A stretch of 64,000 nt of DNA from Palsa-504 sp963800415. Lineage in GTDB: Bacteria > Actinomycetota > Actinomycetes > Streptosporangiales > Streptosporangiaceae. Position numbers and translations under genes: made by a program. Location of the stretch: assembly GCA_963800415.1 (NCBI GenBank), contig CAWDBS010000042.1, positions 1 through 64,000 of the forward strand. Reading direction: 5' to 3'. Shown here one piece after another: positions 49,291-58,329 of this stretch. Numbering within the stretch: the first letter of the stretch is position 1; every line of letters begins with the position of its first letter. The notes below the pieces were generated by a model. It was not told the origin of the DNA, ran no database searches, and worked only from the letters and a program-made list of their open reading frames with translations.

Positions 49291-50700
49291 TCAGTCCGGT
49301 GCTCGCACGGCCACCTGTTCGGCCACGGGCGGGGCTGAACTGGTGCCCGCAGGCAGCCGGCCGGTGAAGACCAGCGCCACCAGGGCGACCGCCGCCGCGG
49401 CGGCGAACGCGACGGTAATGCCCAGGCGAAGGTTGCTGCCCGCGGCGGCCGCGACGGCCGCGCCGCCTACGCCGATGCCGATCGCGGTCCCGAGCACGTC
49501 GGCCAGGTTCAGCGACGCCGAGGCCTGCCCCTCCTGCCCGGGCAGCGCCTTCTGCAGCATCATCAGCGACAGCGGCGCGTACGCCAGCCCCATGCCCAGG
49601 CCCGCGACGGTCCAGGCGGCCAGGCCCTCGGCCACCGGCACGGCCGGCTGCAGCATCAGGACCATCCCGGCGATGCCGGCCAGGATGATGACCAGGCCGA
49701 TGCGCACCAGGCGGCGTCCTTCCCAGGTCGCACTGAGCCGGGCCTGCGCCCAGGCGCCGACCGTCCAGGCCAGCGTGGTGCCGGTGACGGCGAGGCTGGC
49801 CACCACCGGGCTGCGGTGACGCACCGCGGTGACCGCCAGCGTCACGTAGGCGTCGGCGCCGAAGAACGCGAACGTCAGCAGGCTCCGGCTGGCGATCGTC
49901 GCGGGCAACCCGGGACGTCCGGTCAAGGTCCCGGGCGGGACCAGGCGGCGCAGCGCGGGCAGGCCGGCGACACCGCCGGCCGCGATCAGCGCGAGCCCGG
50001 CCAGAACCGCGCCGGACCCGGCCGCGAGGCTGAGGCCGGCCAGGATCATCGTCGCCCCGGCGGCCGTGCGCAGGCCATCAGTCAGCCGGTGCTCCTGCGC
50101 CTCGGAGGCAGCGGGCGGGCCGAGGCGGACCAGGGCAGGCACGGCGATGGACCCGGCCACCGCGACCACCGGCAGCAGGCCCAGGAACACCCACCGCCAG
50201 CCGAACAGGCGCGCCACCTCGGCGCTGATCGCCGGCCCGGCCAGCCCGGGTGCGACCCAGGCGGTCGACAAAACCGCCATCATCCGGGCCCGCAGCGCCT
50301 CGGGCAGGCTGCGGCCGATGATGGCGTAGGCCACCGAGGGCACTGCCCCGGCGCCCAGGCCCTGCAGGACCCGGCCCGCCACCAGAACGCCCATCGAGGG
50401 TGCCAGGCCCGCCACGGCCAACCCGGAGCCGAACAGCACCACCCCGGCCACGAACGGCACCGCCGGACCCCTCCGGTCGGCTTCCCGGCCGGCCGCCACG
50501 ATGCCGACCACGCTGCCGAGCATGAACCCGCTGAACACCCAGCCGTACAGGCGCAGGCCGCCCAGGTCGCGGGCGACCACCGGCATCACCGTCACCACGG
50601 CCAGCGCTTCGGAGGCGACGAAGGTGATCGTCAGGACCAGGCCCGCGGTCAGTGCCCGCCGCTGCGGCGCCCAGAGACCGGCCACCTGGCCCGCGCCCAT
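49291..50700 (-). CDS. MFS transporter (drug efflux-like)
   Basis: A 469-residue major facilitator with about 14 hydrophobic segments. The helix 2-3 loop (SVVGIVAAGREADRRGPAVP) and helix 4 (VAGRVLQGLGAGAVPSVAYA) are typical of DHA-type exporters. It starts MGAGQVAGLWAPQRRALTAG at 50700; the frame is open upstream without conservation. No regulator is adjacent. The substrate cannot be told from sequence. Unlike the other MFS gene here, it is intact. Confidence 0.9.
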   Translation of the reverse strand: MGAGQVAGLWAPQRRALTAGLVLTITFVASEALAVVTVMPVVARDLGGLRLYGWVFSGFMLGSVVGIVAAGREADRRGPAVPFVAGVVLFGSGLAVAGLAPSMGVLVAGRVLQGLGAGAVPSVAYAIIGRSLPEALRARMMAVLSTAWVAPGLAGPAISAEVARLFGWRWVFLGLLPVVAVAGSIAVPALVRLGPPAASEAQEHRLTDGLRTAAGATMILAGLSLAAGSGAVLAGLALIAAGGVAGLPALRRLVPPGTLTGRPGLPATIASRSLLTFAFFGADAYVTLAVTAVRHRSPVVASLAVTGTTLAWTVGAWAQARLSATWEGRRLVRIGLVIILAGIAGMVLMLQPAVPVAEGLAAWTVAGLGMGLAYAPLSLMMLQKALPGQEGQASASLNLADVLGTAIGIGVGGAAVAAAAGSNLRLGITVAFAAAAAVALVALVFTGRLPAGTSSAPPVAEQVAVRAPD

Positions 50701-50750
50701 CGGCTCTCCCTCCGCCCGCTCCCCTCGAGCGTAAGCGCATAGGGGTAGCG

Positions 50751-51209
50751 TCAGCGGTGCCGGCTGAGCCGCCTGCGGTAAACGACGCTCCCGATGCCGG
50801 CCAGTATCGCCGCCGCGCCGAGCCCGAGGAGCAGCGTGTCCTGGAGTCCGGCCGTGCCCCCGCCGCCGGTGACCGGGGCGGCGGTCGGGACCTCGCTGGT
50901 TGACGAGGTGGCCGGAGCGGTGACCGTTCGTGTCACAGTGGGGGTGACCGTCACTGTGGGGGAACTCGAGCTCACACCGGACGTACCGGAGGAAGTGACG
51001 CCGGAGGAAGGGGTGTTGCCATCGGAAGCGGGCGCAGTCACCGTGCCCGAGATGGTCACTGACGGCGAGAAAGTGGGCACATTCGGCGTCGTAGTGGACC
51101 CGCTGCAGGCTGAAACGGCCACCGGAGCCACGAGGGTCATGGCGCCCAGGCACACGGCGGTCAGCCTCGCGCGAAGCGCCGTCCCCGCGATCGTTGTGCG
51201 CACCTTCAT
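50751..51209 (-). CDS. Ser/Thr-rich surface protein with C-terminal membrane anchor
   Basis: A 152-residue exported protein. The N-terminal signal ends at VAVSACSGS (possible lipobox). The middle is a Thr/Ser/Val/Pro-rich wall-spanning stretch. The end has AAPVTGGGGTAGLQDT followed by a hydrophobic helix (LLLGLGAAAILAGIGSVVY) and RRRLSRHR. This is the sorting-signal layout (motif, helix, positive tail), with a degenerate PVTGG in place of LPxTG/LAxTG. A sortase gene lies 239 bp away, divergently. Confidence 0.7.
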   Translation of the reverse strand: MKVRTTIAGTALRARLTAVCLGAMTLVAPVAVSACSGSTTTPNVPTFSPSVTISGTVTAPASDGNTPSSGVTSSGTSGVSSSSPTVTVTPTVTRTVTAPATSSTSEVPTAAPVTGGGGTAGLQDTLLLGLGAAAILAGIGSVVYRRRLSRHR

Positions 51210-51447
51210 GGGACCTCCTTATGCGCCCGGCAGTTGACGACTGTTTTTCCCGGTCCCGGCGTCAGGAACCATGAGCGGAAGGAAAATGCGTAACTGATCC
51301 GGTCGCCGCCCGCGCCGTCGCAGGCAGGTCCGGAAAACGCCGGCGGCCATAAAGACCGGGCCGACGGCCGGCGCAGACTGCAATGGCCTGTTTACCATCG
51401 GAATATTAGGCTAACGGAGTAGATCATCCTGAGGAAGGACGACGGCC

Positions 51448-52191
51448 TTGCCGGATTCGGCGTGGCGGCGCATAGCCGGGTTCCGCGTGGTCGTCTCGTG
51501 GCCGGAGACGGGCTACGCCCCGCCGCCTACGCCGGTACGAAGCCTGCGCGCCCGGATGGCCGGGATCGCCGGGGTCCTGCTCATCGCGGCCGGGACCGCC
51601 ACCCTGGGTGTCGCCGCCGCCGCCCAGGTGCACGCACCACAGCCCTCCGCGTCGGTGGCAGGTGGGCTCGGCTCCTCGGCCCACGGGCCGTCGCTGCCGC
51701 GCTCACTGCCGGTGTCGGTGCATATCCCGGCCATCGGCGTGGACTCGAAACTGCTGCGCCTGGGACTCAACTCCGATGGCACGATCCAGGTGCCTTCCAT
51801 CCGGACGAGTGCCGGCAGTGCGGCGTGGTACAAATACTCGGCGACGCCCGGTCAGATCGGGTCATCGGTCATCGAAGGTCACGTCGACAGTTATCAAGGC
51901 CCCGCCGTCTTCTTCCGCCTCGGTGCCCTCCGCCCGGGCGACACCATCAACGTGACGCTCGCCGACGGGATCACGGCCATATTCCGCGTCACGGGCGTCC
52001 GGGAGTACGCAAAATCCAGATTCCCGGCGAATGCCATTTACGGAGCGACCGACTTCGCCGCGCTGCGCCTGATAACCTGCGGCGGCGCTTTCGACTATGT
52101 CACCGGCCATTACCTCAGTTCCACGGTCGTGTTCGCGTCGCTCACCTCGTCCCGGCCGGCCAGCGCCCGGAGCCAGTTACATCAGGGATAG
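51448..52191 (+). CDS. Class E/F-type sortase
   Basis: A 247-residue membrane-anchored transpeptidase. An N-terminal helix (MAGIAGVLLIAAGTATLGVA) is followed by the sortase barrel: VHIPAIGVDSKLLRLGLNSD, the catalytic His in SSVIEGHVDSYQGPAVFFRL and the catalytic Cys in ALRLITCGGAFD. The Arg expected about nine to ten residues after the Cys is not obvious; VTGHYLSS has His there. TTG start after GAGGAAGGA. It probably anchors the divergent surface protein at 50751. A strong terminator follows. Confidence 0.88.
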   Translation: MPDSAWRRIAGFRVVVSWPETGYAPPPTPVRSLRARMAGIAGVLLIAAGTATLGVAAAAQVHAPQPSASVAGGLGSSAHGPSLPRSLPVSVHIPAIGVDSKLLRLGLNSDGTIQVPSIRTSAGSAAWYKYSATPGQIGSSVIEGHVDSYQGPAVFFRLGALRPGDTINVTLADGITAIFRVTGVREYAKSRFPANAIYGATDFAALRLITCGGAFDYVTGHYLSSTVVFASLTSSRPASARSQLHQG

Positions 52192-52193
52192 CT

Positions 52194-52228
52194 GACAAGC
52201 GGACCGGCCCCTGGCCGGTCCGCTTGTC
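52194..52228. terminator. Strong bidirectional terminator
   Basis: GACAAGCGGACCGGCC (52194-52209) and GGCCGGTCCGCTTGTC (52213-52228) form a perfect 16-bp stem with loop CCT. It lies between the sortase stop and the end of the convergent cox operon and can serve both. Confidence 0.85.
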
Positions 52229-52251
52229 CCTAGGTCAGTCATGGTCCAGGG

Positions 52252-53109
52252 TCAGGCTCCCGCCGCCGTGGCCAGCGCCCGTCCGGTCAGCACGCGGGCC
52301 AGGTGCCGCCGGTAGTCGGGTGCGCCGTGCAGGTCGCCCGGCGGGTTCGTGCCCTCGTCCGCGCTGGCCGCCGCGGCCCGCAGCGCGTCCCGGCTGGCGT
52401 CGGCCCCGGCCGCGGCGCTTTCCGCGGCCGTGGCGCGCAGCGGAGTCGGACCCATGTTGGTGAGCCCGATCCTGGCCTCGGCGACGGACCCGTTGGACCG
52501 CCGGACCAGCGCGGCCACCCCGACGGTCGCCCACGCCTGCGCGGTCCGGTGAAACTTCTCGTACCGGTAGCCCCACCCGGAGCCGAGCTTGGGTACCCGG
52601 ACCGCGGTCAGGATCTCGTCCGGCTCCAGGCTGGAGGTCAGGTAGTCGACGAAGAAGTCCGCCGCGGCGATCTCCCGTTCGCCCCGGGGGCCCCGGGCCA
52701 CCATGGTGGCGTCCAGGGCCAGGGCGACCGCGGGCAGGTCACCGGCCGGGTCGGCGTGCACGAGCGCGCCGCCGAGCGTGCCGCGGTGCCGGACCGCGGG
52801 GTCGGCCACCGTGGCGGCGGCCTGCGCCAGCAGCCCGCAGTGCTCGGCGACCAGCGGGTCGCGGACCAGCTGGTAGTGCGTGGTCCGGGCGCCGATCACC
52901 AGCGAGTCTCCCGCGTCGGAGACGCCACGCAGCTCGGCCAGGCCGCCCACGTCGACGAGCAACTCTGGGTAGGCCAGCCGCAGCCGCAGCAGCGGGAGCA
53001 GGCTCTGCCCGCCCGCGATGACCTTCGCGTCGTCGCCGCCGCCGGCCAGGGCGGTTACCGCCTCGTCCAGCGAGCCGGGACGGACGTAGTCGAACTTTGC
53101 CGGGATCAT
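52252..53109 (-). CDS. Molybdenum hydroxylase FAD-binding subunit (CoxM-like)
   Basis: A 285-residue medium subunit that carries FAD and passes electrons from the 2Fe-2S subunit. It starts MIPAKFDYVRPGSLDEAVTA and has the FAD loops KVIAGGQSLLPLLRLRL and TVADPAVRHRGTLGGALVHADP. Length is normal (about 285). Its ATG overlaps the stop of the large subunit (ATGA). Last gene of the S-L-M operon. Confidence 0.93.
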   Translation of the reverse strand: MIPAKFDYVRPGSLDEAVTALAGGGDDAKVIAGGQSLLPLLRLRLAYPELLVDVGGLAELRGVSDAGDSLVIGARTTHYQLVRDPLVAEHCGLLAQAAATVADPAVRHRGTLGGALVHADPAGDLPAVALALDATMVARGPRGEREIAAADFFVDYLTSSLEPDEILTAVRVPKLGSGWGYRYEKFHRTAQAWATVGVAALVRRSNGSVAEARIGLTNMGPTPLRATAAESAAAGADASRDALRAAAASADEGTNPPGDLHGAPDYRRHLARVLTGRALATAAGA

Positions 53110-55499
53110 GCCATGCCTCCGGTCTGCTGCGCGTTGCTCTGGGCGGTCTGGATGGCCCGCCAGACCCGTTCGGGAGTGCAGGGCATGGGGACGTCGTTGA
53201 TGCCGAGCGGCCGCAGCGCGTCGACGATCGCGTTGACGACCGCGGGAGTCGAGGCGATCGTGCCCGCCTCGCCGACGCCCTTGACGCCGAGCCGGTTGGC
53301 CGCCCGGCTCTCGGTCCGGCCGGTGACATACGACGGCAGGTCGGCCGCCGACGGGACCAGGTAGTCCGCCAGCGTGGAGGTGACCAGGTTGCCGTCGTCG
53401 TCGTAGACCGCCTCCTCGTACAGGGCCTGCGCGATGCCCTGGGCGAGACCGCCGTGCACCTGGCCCTCGACGATGAGCGGGTTGACCACCGCGCCGATGT
53501 CGTCGACGGCACACGTACGAGCGGATCTTGACGAAGCCGGTCTCGGTGTCGACCTCGGTCGCGCACAGGTGGGTGCCGTGCGGGAAGGAGAAGTTGTCCG
53601 GGTCGTAGGTGGCCTCGGCGTCGATGCTCGGCTCGACGCCGTCGGGCAGGTTGTGCGCGGCGAAGGTGGTCAGCGCGATCTCGGCGATCGTGACGCCCTT
53701 GTCCGGGTCGCCGCGGACCGCGAACCGCCCCGGCGTCCACTCCAGGTCGTCGGCCGAGGCCTCGAGCATGCCCGCGGCGATCACCTTGGCCTTCTCGACC
53801 ACCTTGTCGCAGGCCGAGACCAGGGCCATCCCGCCCACCGCCAGCGACCGGGATCCGTAGGTGTCCATGCCCTTGGGCGAGATCTGGGTGTCGCCGTGCA
53901 GGACCCGGATGTCCTCGAACGGCACGCCGAGCTGGTCGGCGACGATCTGGCTCCACGCCGTCTCGTGCCCCTGGCCGTGCGCGCTGGATCCGGTGACGAC
54001 CTCGACCTTGCCGGTGGGCAGCATCCTGATCGACGCCTGCTCCCAGCCGCCGGCGGCGATACGCGAGCGAGCCGAGCACCCGGGACGGGGCTAGCCCGCA
54101 CATCTCGGTGAAGGTGGAGATGCCGATACCCAGCTGCACAGGGTCATTGCTGGCCCGCCGCTGCTCCTGCTCCTTGCGGAGCGCGTCGTAGCCGAACAGC
54201 TCCTTGGCCTTGGCCGTGGCCGCCTCGTAGTTGCCCGAGTCATAGGTCAGTGCGGCGATGGTGGTGTAACGGGAATTCCTCGTGCTTGATCCAGTTCCGC
54301 TCCCGCACCGCCAGCGGGTCGATGCCCAGATGCGCGGCGAGTTCGTCCATCATCCGCTCGATGGCGAACGTAGCCTCGGGACGGCCCGCGCCCCGGTAGG
54401 CGTCGGTCGGCATCTTGGTGGTGAAGACCCCGACGCAGCTTGAACGCGTAAGCGTCCATCTTGTAGATGGCCGGGAACATGAAGGCGCCCAGCAGCGGGA
54501 CACCCGGGGTGAGCAGCATGAGGTATGCGCCCATGTCGGCGAGCAGGTCCACGTCGAAGCCGCGGAGCCTGCCGTCGCTGTCGGCCGCGATCCTGATCCG
54601 CTGCCACTGGTCGCGGCCATGGTGCACGGTCATGTTGCCCTCGCTGCGGGACTCGGTCCACTTGACCGGGCGGCCCAGCTTGCGGGCGATCAGCACGGCC
54701 AGCACCTCTTCGGCCGTGACCTGCAGCTTGGATCCGAACCCGCCGCCGACGTCCGGCGCGATGACCCGGATGTTCTGCTCCGGGATGCCGGTGACCAGGG
54801 CCAGCATGACCCGGAGCACGTGCGGGATCTGGGTCGCCGACCAGAGCGTGAACTCCCCGCCGACGCTCGAGCAGACCACCGCGCGCGGCTCCATCGCGGC
54901 CGGGATCAGCCGCTGCTGCCGGTAGGTGCGCTCGATCACGATCGGGCGCGTCGCGGAAGGCCGCCTCGATGTCACCTTGGCCGAAGGCCACTCGAAGCTC
55001 TTGTTGCCCGCCTCGTGGACCTTGGGCGAGGCCTCGTCCAGGGCCGTCCTGATATCGAGCACCGGCGGAAGCTGCTCGTAGTCGACCTCGATGGCGGCCA
55101 GGGCGTCGGCCGCGGCGTAGCGGTCGCGGGCCACGACGCAGGCCACCGCCTCGCCGACGTAGCGCACCTCGTCCACCGCCATCGGCGGGTGCGCCGGGAT
55201 CACGATGTCCGGGGTGACCGGCCAGGCGCAGCGGCAGGCTGCCCTGCTCGGCGGCGAAGTCCGCGCCGGAGTAGGCGGCGATCACGCCCGGCTCGCTGCG
55301 GGCCGCGCTGACGTCCACCGCGGTGATCCGGGCGTGCGCGTACGGGCTGCGGAGGAAGGCGATATGCAGCATCCCGGGCAGGGTGATGTTGTCGGTCCAG
55401 TTGGTCTGGCCGGTGATGAGGCGCTCGTCTTCCTTGCGCAGGCGGGCCTTGCCGAGTTCGGCGGCCGTCGGCCTCAGGAGTCTCGGTCTGCGCGGTCAT
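53106..55499 (-). pseudogene. Molybdenum hydroxylase large subunit (form II CoxL-like), multiply frameshifted
   Basis: Pieces of one roughly 790-residue large subunit lie in order in changing frames. They include MLHIAFLRSPYAHARITAVD, HPPMAVDEVRYVGEAVACVV, the molybdopterin-binding DVGGGFGSKLQV, the active-site loop AYRGAGRPEATFAIERMMDE, SSAHGQGHETAWSQIVADQL and ADQL...VKGVGEAGTIASTPAVVNA near the end. At least six single-base shifts are needed (about 55450, 55215, 54940, 54430, 54270, 54070 and 53515). AYRGAGR, not AYRCSFR, places it with form II (xanthine-dehydrogenase-like; not proven CO dehydrogenase). The subunits on both sides are intact. Confidence 0.9.
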
Positions 55500-55963
55500 T
55501 CGCTCACTCCCGCCTGCGCGGCGCGCCGAACGGCGCGGACGATGTTCTCATAGCCGGTACAGCGGCAGAGGTTGCCTTCGAGACCCTCGCGGATCTCCTC
55601 GTCGCTGGGGTGCGGATTCTCCCTGAGCAGGTCAGACGCCGCCATGATCATCCCCGGTGTGCAGTACCCGCACTGCAGCGCGTGCTCCTCGTGGAAAGCG
55701 CGCTGGAGCGGATGCAGACCACCGTTCGCCATGCCCTGAATCGTGGTGATTTCCGCGCCGTCCGCCTGGACGGCCAGGACGGAACAGCTCTTGACTGACT
55801 GTCCATCTAGCAGCACCGTGCATGCGCCGCAATTTGACGTGTCGCATCCGATGGGAGTCCCCGTCTTGCCCACGACTTCCCTTAGGTAGTGGACAAGCAA
55901 CATCCGAGGCTCGACGTGATCCGCATACTTCACGCCGTCGACGGTGACGGTGATCTCTGCCAT
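55496..55963 (-). CDS. Molybdenum hydroxylase [2Fe-2S] subunit (CoxS-like)
   Basis: A 155-residue small subunit with two 2Fe-2S clusters. The ferredoxin-type cluster is GCDTSNCGACTVLLDG; the C-terminal cluster is QCGYCTPGMIMAA and GNLCRCTGYENIVRAV. It starts MAEITVTVDGVKYADHVEPR. The stop overlaps the large-subunit start (ATGA). Gene order S-L-M with form II motif suggests an aldehyde/purine/other hydroxylase or a form II Cox. First gene of the operon; an inverted repeat lies 34 bp upstream. Confidence 0.95.
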   Translation of the reverse strand: MAEITVTVDGVKYADHVEPRMLLVHYLREVVGKTGTPIGCDTSNCGACTVLLDGQSVKSCSVLAVQADGAEITTIQGMANGGLHPLQRAFHEEHALQCGYCTPGMIMAASDLLRENPHPSDEEIREGLEGNLCRCTGYENIVRAVRRAAQAGVSE

Positions 55964-56573
55964 ACGATCTCCTCCCCTGACGAGCAGGACGTATTCCTGG
56001 TGCAAACCTAGGACTACCAGCCCCCATTGCACCAGTACCAAGGAGGGTCCTGATTTTAGACACGCGAAACTAACGACTGCTCAGGACATTCGGACCCGGA
56101 CACCGGATGAACGCAAATGATACTTGCGCTGGTAAATTATTAATTGCTCCTGTCGGGTCTTGACTGCCGGTTAATGCGCCATTTCCGGCGTAAGGCGGTC
56201 CTCGCTCGGCGGGCACTGGCGGCAGAGCCGTCCTTGTCAGCGGGAACAGCGGTATGAGCAGGACGCCGGAACAGAGGCTGAACCGCCAGGCCGTTCGGTA
56301 CGTAGTGGTTAACGGGTGAGTAGCCCGGCTACCTACGGCCAGGGGAGGTTGGCATGCGACGCCAGGCCCTCCTGCGCCTGTTGGCTCAGCCGCGAGCAAC
56401 GCCGCAGGTCCGTCCCCCCTGACCTGCCGGAGGAAGCCCGGCTGACCGCCTGGCCGTGGCCTGCGGGTCACGGCCAGGCCCTTACCTTTTGAACCTTGAT
56501 CGTGGCCGGGCCGTTCCAGGGATGATGGCAGGAAGACGGGCCACGTCCAGCGGCGCGGGAAAGAGGCATCTTC
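55964..56573. other. Non-coding stretch upstream of coxS
   Basis: Except for the inverted repeat at 55997-56035, nothing is recognised. A slightly AT-richer part (about 56100-56180) has the near-palindrome CGCAAATGATACTTGCG, which could be a regulatory site for the cox operon or for an unrecognised transcript. The long minus-strand frame here (56070-56858) has no family features. Confidence 0.4.
55997..56035. promoter_or_regulatory. Inverted repeat before the cox operon
   Basis: CTGGTGCAA (55997-56005) and TTGCACCAG (56027-56035) form perfect 9-bp arms, 21 bp apart, 34 bp upstream of the coxS start. This is the position of an operator overlapping the promoter. The regulator is unknown. Confidence 0.55.
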
Positions 56574-56768
56574 ATGAGGCGGATCGTGCTCATCGGCATC
56601 GGGTTCGTCCTCATGCTGGCCGGGGTCATTTTCACGCTGCAGGGCGTCGGCATCCTCGGCGGAAGCGCCATGTCCGGCGTCACCTTCTGGGCCGTGGCCG
56701 GCCCGGTGATCGCGCTGGTGGGCCTGGCCCTTGCCCTTATCGGCCTGCGCGGCCGGCTGGCCTCTTAA
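56574..56768 (+). CDS. Small two-helix membrane protein
   Basis: A 64-residue protein with two hydrophobic helices (IVLIGIGFVLMLAGVIFTLQ and WAVAGPVIALVGLALALIGL) joined by GVGILGGSAMSGVTF. The layout resembles small actinobacterial integral membrane proteins with the 'FxLQGVGxLGGSxMSG' turn. No function is known to me. ATG 56574 follows GGAAAGAGG. Confidence 0.75.
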   Translation: MRRIVLIGIGFVLMLAGVIFTLQGVGILGGSAMSGVTFWAVAGPVIALVGLALALIGLRGRLAS

Positions 56769-56902
56769 AACGGAGCACCAGTGGACGCGCCGGGCCGCAC
56801 CGACCGATGCCGCATGAGCTGTCCGCGGGCGGTAACTTCGTGATGTCCGCAAGATCACCCGGCGTCCGGCCAGGAACGCTCCTGATCACATCGTGAGGTC
56901 CC

Positions 56903-57640
56903 ATGACCGCCGTCCTCGATCACCTCGCCATCGGCACGCCGAACCTGACCGACGGCTGGGAGCTGTTCGGCGGCGTTCTGGGCGGTACCTGGGTCTACGG
57001 TCTCGACTCCCCCGGGTACTGGTGGGGCCAGCTGGAGTTCGCCGCCGGGCCGAAGATCGAGCTGCTGACCCCGACGGGCGGCCCCGACGCGGCGTTCCTT
57101 GAGCGCTTCCTGGCCGCCCTCGGCGCCGGGCCGCACCACTACAACTTCATCGTCACCGACATCCATGCCACCCTGGCCAGGATCCGGGCGCTCGGCATCG
57201 AGCCGGTTCAGGTGAACCTGGCCAACCCGAACTGGCAGGAGGCGTTCCTGCACCCCCGCAGCGCCCACGGCATCGTCATCCAGGTCGCCCAGCAGGCCGG
57301 TTCCCCGCCCGCGGACACGCCGCCGGGAGAGCTTCCCGAGCCCGGTCCGCCGACCTCGTTCGACCTGATCGAGCACCATGTCGGCGACCTGGCCGGCGCG
57401 ACGCGCCTGTTCACCGAAGCCCTGGACGGCCGGCTCGAAGCCGTCGACGACGACACCGCCGAGCTGACCTGGCCGGGCGGCAAGCGGATCAGGCTGGTGC
57501 GCGAGGACGGCCTGCCCCTCGGCGGGTCGCTGCACCACGTCCGCTTCACCCGCGCCCCAGGCGCGTTCAGCGCTCAGGATGTGGAGCGGGCGGCCCTGCT
57601 GGCCAAGCGCCTCGGCCTGGCGGTGGAGCTGGCGCGCTAA
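56903..57640 (+). CDS. VOC-family (glyoxalase-like) protein
   Basis: A 245-residue protein with two glyoxalase/bleomycin-resistance-type halves. First half: VLDHLAIGTPNLTDGWELFG, WWGQLEFAAGPKIELLTPTG, HHYNFIVTDIHATLARIRAL. Second half (from about 155): FDLIEHHVGDLAGATRLFTE, HHVRFTRAPG. His and Glu metal ligands appear in the first half (LDHLAI, KIELL, HHYNF). The enzyme activity is unknown. It stands alone upstream of selC, with which it is convergent. Confidence 0.85.
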   Translation: MTAVLDHLAIGTPNLTDGWELFGGVLGGTWVYGLDSPGYWWGQLEFAAGPKIELLTPTGGPDAAFLERFLAALGAGPHHYNFIVTDIHATLARIRALGIEPVQVNLANPNWQEAFLHPRSAHGIVIQVAQQAGSPPADTPPGELPEPGPPTSFDLIEHHVGDLAGATRLFTEALDGRLEAVDDDTAELTWPGGKRIRLVREDGLPLGGSLHHVRFTRAPGAFSAQDVERAALLAKRLGLAVELAR

Positions 57641-57662
57641 CGCGGTACCCAGGGCATGTCAG

Positions 57663-57755
57663 CGGAGACGGACGGGAATCGAACCCGCCAGCGCCGCAGC
57701 GCAGCGCTCACCGGTTTTGAAGACCGGGGGGCCCACCAGGTACCCAGACGCCTCC
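57663..57755 (-). tRNA. selC: tRNA-Sec (anticodon UCA)
   Basis: The minus strand reads GGAGGCGTCTGGGTACCTGG at the 5' end, the anticodon arm CCGGTCTTCAAAACCGG with UCA (57718-57720), a long variable arm (AGCGCTGCGCTGCGGCGCT) and T-arm GGCGGGTTCGATTCCCGTC, ending CGTCTCC. The 8-bp acceptor, large variable arm and UCA anticodon identify selenocysteine tRNA. It lies about 6 kb from the SelB end. Confidence 0.93.
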
Positions 57756-57804
57756 GCGTCGACTCTACTGCCGCCACCGCGCCGGGGCCGGCCGCCATCC
57801 GGAC

Positions 57805-58224
57805 CTAAGGCGTCAGGCGGTGCAGGTCCCTGGGGAACAGCGTCACCTCTCGGATGTTCTCGGCCTGGGTCAGGCGGCTGGTCCAGCGCTCCAGCCCGAT
57901 CGCGAACGGCGATGAAATCGCTGCCGTGGGTCTCGGCGGCCCACCGGCCGATGGCCCGCTCGTGGGCGGGCGCGAGGTCGGGCTCGTCGGGCAGCGCGCC
58001 GCCGACCTTGAGCGCCTCGCGGAAGTGGATCACCGGGATCTCCGCCGGGACCTCGGGGATCGTGATCCCCAGCAGGTCGACGGCCGGCTGTGCCTCGGCC
58101 CGCAGCGCGGCTGTCATGCCGGCCAGCCCGTGCCGGAGCACGGCCAGCACGTCGCGGTGGTCGTTGATGCTGCCGGCAGCTCTCTGAGCAGCGGGATCCT
58201 CGTGGTTACTCGGTCTTCCGTCAT
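57805..58224 (-). pseudogene. Archaeal-type aspartyl-tRNA synthetase remnant
   Basis: The minus strand begins MTEDRVTTRIPLLREL (ATG 58224), then in shifted frames INDHRDVLAVLRHGLAGMTA, GITIPEVPAEIPVIHFREAL and RAIGRWAAETHGSDFIA, and finishes AIGLERWTSRLTQAENIREV and TLFPRDLHRLTP, the family's characteristic end. The stretch between DFI and AIGLERW (about 90 residues in the family, including motif 2 parts) is deleted, and the N-terminal anticodon domain is absent. It is clearly decayed, next to selC. Confidence 0.75.
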
Positions 58225-58329
58225 CGCCCGGACCGGAACAGGATATGCCATCGTGGCGATGGCACCGCGAGAATAACAGGGCATCGTAGGCTGGACTCCG
58301 GGCCATTACGTCGGAGACGAGGGAGGCGC

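Noticed and set aside
52252..54024. Single 590-residue protein joining CoxL and CoxM
   Set aside because: It arises because frameshifted coxL runs open into coxM. Motifs show two subunits with an ATGA junction at 53106-53109.
56070..56858. A 262-residue minus-strand ORF upstream of coxS
   Set aside because: It matches no family and overlaps the better supported small membrane protein at 56574.
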